NCBI GenBank assembly: GCA_014656495.1
Contig: BNCN01000002.1
Span: 310,001 to 374,000 of the forward strand
Origin: Comamonas sp. KCTC 72670
GTDB taxonomy: Bacteria; Myxococcota; Myxococcia; Myxococcales; Myxococcaceae
Direction: 5' to 3'
Length of the DNA: 64,000 nucleotides
Part shown: positions 58,622 through 64,000 of the stretch, one piece after another
Layout of the letters: the number at the start of each line of letters is the position of its first letter
Numbering within the stretch: the stretch's first letter is position 1
Made by a program: the position numbers and the translations under genes
Notes under the pieces: generated by a model
Database searches by the model: none
The model's input: the letters and a program-made list of their open reading frames with translations, nothing else
Told to the model about the DNA's origin: nothing

Positions 58622-59578
58622 CTACGGATACACCTCGCGCCGAGGACCAACGGGCTCGGTGGGGCGCGGAGGCGGGGTGGTGATGACGGCGCCCTCGGCG
58701 GCGATGCGCTGGCGGCGGCTCACGCCCACGGTCCCGCCGAGCACCGCGGCGATGAGCCCCAGCAGCAGCGAGCCGAAGATGCCCCAGAAGACGCGGCTGG
58801 TGGGCTCCGCGGCCTGGAGGGCGCCCTGCTGCACCTGCTCGCCGACCTGGCCGACCTTGCCCCTGAACGCGGTGAACTGCTGGTTCACCCGGTCCGCGAT
58901 CTCCTCCGAGTCCTGCCGCGTCAGGCGCGTGTTGTCCGCGATGGAGGAGACGAGCACCTCCCGGTCGAGCTCACCCGTGCGCAGGGCCGTGGTGAGGGCG
59001 TCGGAGGTGGCGGCCTGGAGCTGGTTGGCGGTGATGGTCGGCTTGCCCTCCGCCTGGAGCCGCCGGTTGATGGGCGCCAGCGCGTCGTTGGCATCCAGCC
59101 CGAAGGCCTGCGCGGCCTGGCCACCGCCGGAGGCCGCGCCGGCCACCGCCGCGCCCGTGGCGCCCACCACCGCGCCGCCCGCGCGTAGCACGGTGCCCAG
59201 AATCGTGGAGAGCAGCATGCCGAAGAGGGCGATGCTCACCAGCGTCGTCAGGCCCCACATCACCGCGCCGTGCAGCGCGCCCCCGCCCTTGTCCAACCGG
59301 CCCGCCGAGCGCGCGGCCACGAAGCCGCCGCAGAACAGCGCGATGAGGGGCGCGATGACGCTCCAGATGCCGGTGCCGATGCCCGCCGCTCGGACGCTGG
59401 ACGGGTTGTTGGGGTCCACCGAGGAGAGGCCCAAGGCCAGTCCGAGCGAGTAGAGGAGAATCCACAAGCCCATGGCGACGAATGCGCCGCCAAAGATGGC
59501 GCCCCAGCTCAGCTTGTAGGGATTGCCCGCGACGGCGGGGATGACGCCGGGCGCTTGGTTCTCGACGATGGCTGCCAT
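58622..59578 (-). CDS. Multi-pass membrane protein, unknown function
   Basis: A 318-residue protein with three N-terminal membrane segments (SWGAIFGGAFVAMGLWILLY, GIWSVIAPLIALFCGGFVAA, VMWGLTTLVSIALFGML). A glycine/alanine-rich helical middle and a soluble domain (about 165-260) with helix-rich repeats come next. One last segment (VFWGIFGSLLLGLIAAVLG) precedes a basic tail. I do not recognise a named family; such proteins are often stress or envelope factors. AGGAGG is 9 nt before the ATG at 59578, which fixes the start over the longer open frame. Confidence 0.82.
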   Translation of the reverse strand: MAAIVENQAPGVIPAVAGNPYKLSWGAIFGGAFVAMGLWILLYSLGLALGLSSVDPNNPSSVRAAGIGTGIWSVIAPLIALFCGGFVAARSAGRLDKGGGALHGAVMWGLTTLVSIALFGMLLSTILGTVLRAGGAVVGATGAAVAGAASGGGQAAQAFGLDANDALAPINRRLQAEGKPTITANQLQAATSDALTTALRTGELDREVLVSSIADNTRLTRQDSEEIADRVNQQFTAFRGKVGQVGEQVQQGALQAAEPTSRVFWGIFGSLLLGLIAAVLGGTVGVSRRQRIAAEGAVITTPPPRPTEPVGPRREVYP

Positions 59579-59757
59579 GGTGCTGCCCCTCCTGATGCGA
59601 GGGAGCGCCCCTGCGCGCAGAAGACGCTCATGTTCGCGGCAAACATGGCCATGGGGCAGGGGGACGCACGATTCCGGCATGCCTGAGCGCCCCCACGCGA
59701 AGGAGGGCGGGGCCGTGGCTCCCCCCTGGCCGAGTGCCTCGGGGTGCGTGGCCGGGT

Positions 59758-60729
59758 TCACTCCAGGCCGAGCGCCTGTTTCAGCGCGGCCTCGCTGGTC
59801 GTGACCGGCGAGCGAGGCAGCGCCTCGGCGCGAAAGCTCCGCACCAGCTCCGTCAGCGTCACAGGCGCTCCGTCGCCCAGCCCGCTCCAAGCGGCGAGCA
59901 GCCCCAGCACGCGCTCGGGAGGCACGCCCCGCTCGCGGAGCTCCGCGAGCGCGAAGGCCCCCTCGCGCTTGGCGAGCCGCTTGCCATCCTCCCCCAGCAC
60001 CAGCGGCACGTGCAGGAAGTCCGGCGCGCGCAGCCCCAGCGCCGTGTAGAGCTGGAGCTGCCGCGGCGTGGAGGACAGCAGGTCATCGCCGCGGAGGACG
60101 TGGGTGATGTCCGTCGCCGCGTCATCCACCACCACCGCGAGCTGGTAGCTGGCCACGCCGTCGTTGCGGCGCACCACGAAGTCACCCACCACCGCGTCCA
60201 CGTCCTGCGCAGAGGGCCCTTGCAGCCTGTCCTCGAAGCGCACTTCACCGGGGCGCGCGCGAAAGCGGTACGCCGGCGCGCGGGTGCGGGCGCGCTCGGA
60301 AATCTGCTCCCGGGTGAGGCGCGCGCAGGTGCCCGGGTAGCGGGGCCCTTCGTCGGAGAGCCCGTGCGGGGCGCTGGCGGCCCGCGCAATCTCCGCGCGG
60401 GTGCAGAAGCACGGATACACGAGGTCCTCGCGCTCCAGCCGGGCCTGCGCGTCGCGGTAGACATCATCGCGCTGGCTCTGGAACAGCGGCGTCTCATCCC
60501 AGTCGAGCCCCAGCCACGCGAGGTCACGCAGCAGGTCCTCCACGTACTGGGGCTTGCAGCGCGCCCGGTCCAGGTCCTCGATGCGCAGCAGGAAGTGGCC
60601 TCCCGCCGCGCGCGCCTGGAGCCAGCCGAGCAGCGCGCTGCGGATGTTGCCCAGGTGCATGCGCCCGGTGGGGCTGGGCGCGAAGCGTCCTCGGAGGGAG
60701 GAGGCAGGCGTGCTCGCGGTGCGGGTCAT
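59758..60729 (-). CDS. gluQ: Glutamyl-Q tRNA(Asp) synthetase
   Basis: A truncated glutamyl-tRNA synthetase paralogue of 323 residues that attaches glutamate to queuosine at position 34 of tRNA(Asp) without an anticodon-binding domain. The class I signature FAPSPTGRMHLGN (HIGH-like), LLRIEDLDRAR, the zinc-type Cys cluster CFCTRAE with YPGTC, and the KMSKS-like KRLAKRE are present. TATCGT lies 11 nt before the ATG at 60729. Confidence 0.95.
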   Translation of the reverse strand: MTRTASTPASSLRGRFAPSPTGRMHLGNIRSALLGWLQARAAGGHFLLRIEDLDRARCKPQYVEDLLRDLAWLGLDWDETPLFQSQRDDVYRDAQARLEREDLVYPCFCTRAEIARAASAPHGLSDEGPRYPGTCARLTREQISERARTRAPAYRFRARPGEVRFEDRLQGPSAQDVDAVVGDFVVRRNDGVASYQLAVVVDDAATDITHVLRGDDLLSSTPRQLQLYTALGLRAPDFLHVPLVLGEDGKRLAKREGAFALAELRERGVPPERVLGLLAAWSGLGDGAPVTLTELVRSFRAEALPRSPVTTSEAALKQALGLE

Positions 60730-60740
60730 CGTCGCGGGGG

Positions 60741-60746
60741 ACGATA
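60741..60746 (-). promoter_or_regulatory. Candidate -10 hexamer TATCGT for gluQ
   Basis: TATCGT lies 11 nt before the ATG at 60729 and no Shine-Dalgarno is present. Confidence 0.35.
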
Positions 60747-60840
60747 ACCGACGCGGAGGCGCGGCGCAGTGTCCCTGGCCTGCTTCGTCGACGCTCCCGG
60801 GGGCGGATGCTACGTTGGTCGAGACTGGCGGAATCCGTTG

Positions 60841-61695
60841 ATGCGCATCGCCCATTGCTCTGACGTCCACATCACCGAGAACTACTTCTCACTGCCGCTG
60901 CACCGCCTGGGTTGGCGCCGCTGGGTCGCCCTGGCCGAGCTCACCGTGGGCGGCCGTGCCCGGCGATACGCGCGCGCTCCCCGGGCGCTGGCCGCCATCG
61001 CCAACGAGGCGCAGGCGCGGCAGGTGGACCACTTCATCCTGTCGGGCGACCTGACGGCCTACGCGCTGGAGGGAGAGTTCCTCGGCGCCCGGCGGGCCCT
61101 GGGCGCCCTGGCGGACGACCCTCGGCGGTGCACCGTCATCCCCGGCAACCATGACGTCTTCACGCCGGGCAGCCACCGCACCGGCCGCTTCGCGCGGCAC
61201 TTCGGTCACCTGCTGGAGAGCGACCTGCCCGAGTACCGCCGCGAGGGGGCCTTCCCCTTCGTCCGCCTGGTGGGCGCCGAGGCCGCGGTGGTGGGCCTGC
61301 TGTCCGCCCGCGTCCCCCACACGCCCGGTCTGTCCTACGGCGTCATCGGGCAAGCCCAGTTGGAGGGGCTGGCGGCGCTGCTGCAGGATGCCCGGCTGGA
61401 GGGCCGCGCCGTCCTGGTGACGGTGCACCACGCGCCGCTCAACCCGAAGGGACGCCCGGACCGTTGGCACCACGGCCTGCGGGACGCGGACGCGCTGCTG
61501 CGGCTTTTGCCGGGGCCCCGTTACGCGGTGCTGCATGGCCACATCCACCACCGGTATCACCACCCCGCCACCGCCGAGCGGCCCCACATCTTCGGCGCTG
61601 GGTCCTCCACGGAGGCCGGGCGTGAGGGGTACTGGGTCATCGACGTGGCGGAGGGGCGGATAGCTGGCGGCCAGCAATACACGCCCGTTCTGTGA
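60841..61695 (+). CDS. Calcineurin-like metallophosphoesterase
   Basis: A 284-residue binuclear-metal phosphoesterase. The full motif series is present: HCSDVH, SGDLTAY, PGNHD, VTVHHAP and LHGHIHH. A lid of about 40 residues (LGWRRWVALAELTVGGRARR) follows the first motif. Cyclic nucleotides, nucleotides or phospholipids are possible substrates. It lies 34 bp upstream of a class III cyclase on the same strand, so a cyclic-nucleotide phosphodiesterase role is an attractive but unproven idea. Confidence 0.9.
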   Translation: MRIAHCSDVHITENYFSLPLHRLGWRRWVALAELTVGGRARRYARAPRALAAIANEAQARQVDHFILSGDLTAYALEGEFLGARRALGALADDPRRCTVIPGNHDVFTPGSHRTGRFARHFGHLLESDLPEYRREGAFPFVRLVGAEAAVVGLLSARVPHTPGLSYGVIGQAQLEGLAALLQDARLEGRAVLVTVHHAPLNPKGRPDRWHHGLRDADALLRLLPGPRYAVLHGHIHHRYHHPATAERPHIFGAGSSTEAGREGYWVIDVAEGRIAGGQQYTPVL

Positions 61696-61729
61696 CAACA
61701 CCGCCCGGGCGGCGCTAGAAGGTCGGTCC

Positions 61730-63325
61730 ATGACGGACATCACGCTGGAGGAGTACAAGGCGCTGCGCACGCTTCACCGCGCCGTGGATGACCTCCTGGA
61801 GGAGAGCCTGCGGGAGCGCGAGACGCTGACGCGGACCTTCCAGCGCTGCTTTCCGCCCGTGCTCTCGCTCACCGGCGCCAAGGCCGTGGCCATCACCACG
61901 CGTGACGAAGAGCTGGTGGAGCAGACGTGGAGCGAGGGCGACTGGAGCGACCGCCATCCCGGCGCGCTCCTGGCGGAGTCCACGGGCGTGCGCCGCCTGG
62001 GCGCGGACACGCTGGTCAGCCAGCCGTTGGATGTCGCGGGCAGCCGCGTGGGCACCTTCGGCCTGCTCTTCCCCGGTGACGTCACGGCGCCTGTGCCGTC
62101 CGCGCGCCTGTTGCGCATGCTGGACACGGTGGCCGAGCAGCTCGACACCGTGCTGTGCCTGGTGCACACCGCGTCGGAGAAGCACCAGCTCATCCTCCAG
62201 TGCAACCGCCACCTGTCCAACCCCGTGTTCGAGGCGGGCATGGACCTGGCCGTGCTGACGCTGTCCCAGCACGTGCGCCTGCCGGGCTTCCTGCTGCTGT
62301 ACCGGGACGCGGTGCAGCCGCACGTGTTGCACTACCGCACGTACCGGAGCGGGCACCTGGAGTTCGAGAGCGGCGAGCAGCCCCACGCGGGCTTGGAGGC
62401 CGCCATCCGTCAGCACGGCCCCCGGCTGCTCCAGGGCGAGGAGGCCGCGCTGCGGCCCCTCTTCACCGGCCGCACCACCGAGGCCGTGCTCATCTCCGGC
62501 GCCGCGGCGCAGGGGCCGCTGGGGAAGATTGTCGTCTGGAACGACGAGGGCTTCTCCACGTACGCCATGGACCTCATCCGGGTGCTGGCGTCCACGCTGA
62601 GCCAGCGCTTGCAGGACTACCACCGCGAGCGCATCCACCTGTCGCAGTTCTTCCCCAACGCCGTCATCGACGCGCTGCTGCAGGACCCCGCCTATGCCCA
62701 GCACCTGCGGGCGCAGGACCAGGAGGTCGGCATCCTCTTCGCGGACATCAACGGCTTCACCCGCATCTGCGAGCAGGGCTTCGACAGCCCGCGCAGCATC
62801 GGCCGCTTCGTGGACGAGTGGAGCCAGCGCGCCGTGGGCTGCATCTGGGAGCACGGCGGCGTGTTCGACAAGATGGTCGGTGACTGCGTCATCGGCCTCT
62901 TCGGGCCGCCGTTCTTCAAGAACTCGCTCCAGGCGCGCGCGCGGGACGCGGTGCGCGCCGCGCGGGACATCCAGGCCTTCACCGCGTCATTGGGCGCGCG
63001 CGAGGAGGTGGCCGCGCTGTGCGAGCGCGTGAAGCTGCCCGGCCTGGGCGTGGCCGTGGGCGTCAACCTGGCCCACGCGAACTGCGGCCTCTTCGGTCCC
63101 AACCGCCAGTACACGGCCTTCTCCAGCGGCATGAACCAGACGGCCCGCCTCCAGTCACTGGCGGGCTTCCGGGAGACGCTGGTGATGGACAGCGTCCACG
63201 ACACGTTGAAGGGCTCGGACGAGCCCTTCTTCCGAGGCCTGCGCTTCGGGCCCCTGACGGAGACGCACGTGAAGAACGTGGCGCAGCCGCTGCGCCACTA
63301 CCGGCTGGAGCCGTTCACGCCTTGA
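61730..63325 (+). CDS. Class III adenylate/guanylate cyclase
   Basis: A 531-residue soluble cyclase. A GAF-like sensory region fills about residues 20-310. The C-terminal catalytic domain (about 325-531) has the metal Asp residues in FADINGFT (about 339) and GDCVIGLFG (about 385), the substrate-selecting Lys in DKMVGD (about 381), and the transition-state Asn and Arg in MNQTARL. The residue that usually pairs with that Lys, Asp in a GDxVN motif, is replaced by Ser in FSSGMN, so base specificity is uncertain. The upstream phosphoesterase gene may turn over its product. The 3' end overlaps the convergent gene by 11 bp. Confidence 0.9.
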   Translation: MTDITLEEYKALRTLHRAVDDLLEESLRERETLTRTFQRCFPPVLSLTGAKAVAITTRDEELVEQTWSEGDWSDRHPGALLAESTGVRRLGADTLVSQPLDVAGSRVGTFGLLFPGDVTAPVPSARLLRMLDTVAEQLDTVLCLVHTASEKHQLILQCNRHLSNPVFEAGMDLAVLTLSQHVRLPGFLLLYRDAVQPHVLHYRTYRSGHLEFESGEQPHAGLEAAIRQHGPRLLQGEEAALRPLFTGRTTEAVLISGAAAQGPLGKIVVWNDEGFSTYAMDLIRVLASTLSQRLQDYHRERIHLSQFFPNAVIDALLQDPAYAQHLRAQDQEVGILFADINGFTRICEQGFDSPRSIGRFVDEWSQRAVGCIWEHGGVFDKMVGDCVIGLFGPPFFKNSLQARARDAVRAARDIQAFTASLGAREEVAALCERVKLPGLGVAVGVNLAHANCGLFGPNRQYTAFSSGMNQTARLQSLAGFRETLVMDSVHDTLKGSDEPFFRGLRFGPLTETHVKNVAQPLRHYRLEPFTP

Positions 63326-63698
63326 GCGGTGGCCCCGCGTAGCGCCGTGAGAAGTGGATCCAACGGCGCTCGTCCACCTCCACCTGCCACTCGGAGTTGG
63401 GCGTCAGCGGCAGCCGCCGTTTGAGGAAGCTCTCCAGATGGTCCGCGGCCTTCACCGGTGTCAGCCCCGGCGCGCGGAACGCGATGTGGAGGAACACGTC
63501 CAGCGTGGCCGCCACGTCCACGGAGGCGCAGATGCGCAGCGACCCCACGCGGCGCTGATAGAGCGTGTTCTGCCCGGGCCATGCCGCCGGGTCCGTGCTG
63601 GTCCTTGTCAGTGACAGCCAGTTGTACGGCTTGAGAACGAAGTCGAGCAGCTCGTTGCTCGCCTCATCCACCGTTGCGTGCTCCTGGATGGAAAGCAT
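63315..63698 (-). CDS. Small protein of unknown function
   Basis: A 127-residue protein with a mixed fold: helical N terminus (DEASNELLDFVLKPYNW) and strands such as RRVGSLRICASVDV and WQVEVDERRWIHF. I do not recognise it. GGGAGG about 6 nt upstream selects the ATG at 63698 over 63767. It overlaps the end of the cyclase gene by 11 bp, tail to tail. Confidence 0.7.
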   Translation of the reverse strand: MLSIQEHATVDEASNELLDFVLKPYNWLSLTRTSTDPAAWPGQNTLYQRRVGSLRICASVDVAATLDVFLHIAFRAPGLTPVKAADHLESFLKRRLPLTPNSEWQVEVDERRWIHFSRRYAGPPLKA

Positions 63699-64000
63699 CG
63701 CCCACCTCCCCGGGGAAGCCGATGGAAAGAATGTGCCCATGGCCATGTCGCGTGCAAGGGGCACCACCCGTAATCGTCAGGGCCGTCCGCTACCGACACG
63801 ACGCGCCGCATGGGGTGTACCGCTGGACCCTGACAGCTGCGAACCCTCGCGTCATGCCGAGAGCTTGTGCGTCACGCACGAGAAAAGCGACTCCGCGCGG
63901 GAACGCACGCAGGGTCCGTGGTGTGGCGACCGTGCGAGCAGGGGCCACCCCCACTCGCGACAGTGGACTCGTACCTCGGGCTCGTTCGAACGGAAGGCTC
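63699..64000. other. Right-edge region with no identified gene
   Basis: About 300 bp upstream of the small unknown gene. Short open frames cross it but none has convincing composition, start site or motif. No tRNA or promoter consensus is visible. Confidence 0.5.

Overview
The window is about 70% GC. Its gene content points to a predatory myxobacterium of the Myxococcaceae (Myxococcus or Corallococcus type): NtrC-family regulators with hybrid-like sensor pairs, a sigma-54 promoter, many lipoproteins and TPR proteins, a chitinase lipoprotein, an orphan chemoreceptor, a lipoprotein toxin with its immunity gene, and genes packed on both strands. This assignment is inference from gene content; no rRNA, tRNA, CRISPR array or insertion sequence was found.

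Layout. 1-2439: an NtrC-type regulator (cut by the window edge) and its NtrY-like sensor kinase, read leftward, followed by a 27-bp tandem repeat array (2442-2805). 2832-6166: a polytopic membrane protein coupled to a fused trehalose-6-phosphate synthase/phosphatase. 6222-10820: a large secreted TPR/transglutaminase protein and an arylamine N-acetyltransferase. 10853-17408: a two-gene unit of a LysM/peptidoglycan-binding protein and a giant protein of about 1,980 residues, in which a metallo-beta-lactamase fold is split by long alanine-rich insertions; this is the most unusual locus here. 17545-22838: an M1 aminopeptidase, then a lipoprotein Tox-REase-5 toxin and an Imm52 immunity gene. 22888-28642: housekeeping genes (ComF, phosphoglycerate mutase, GNAT, RtcB-family ligase, RlmH, RsfS, TPR). 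28652-38179: envelope and signalling genes, including an orphan sigma-54 activator next to a near-consensus sigma-54 promoter, a Nudix hydrolase, a TenA-like protein, a chemoreceptor and a histidine kinase. 38475-43510: a DHFR-like reductase, GH18 chitinase, RadA and a GlsB-type membrane protein. 43561-48119: a biotin operon (bioB-bioF-bioD) behind a BirA operator, a terminator, then a small unknown gene and an aminotransferase. 48132-52311: an ABC-type ligand-binding lipoprotein, a TPR protein and PEP carboxykinase. 52522-64000: an SLC13 transporter, MiaE, GNAT, a TonB-like protein, a patatin lipoprotein, a membrane protein, GluQRS, a metallophosphoesterase, a class III cyclase and a short unknown gene.

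Genes that act together: sensor and regulator at the left edge; the three biotin genes under one operator; toxin with immunity protein; LysM protein with the giant protein; and RsfS with RlmH, both ribosome factors. A recurring feature is a TANNNT hexamer 6-11 nt upstream of the start codon with no Shine-Dalgarno sequence, seen at nine genes, which suggests widespread leaderless transcripts.
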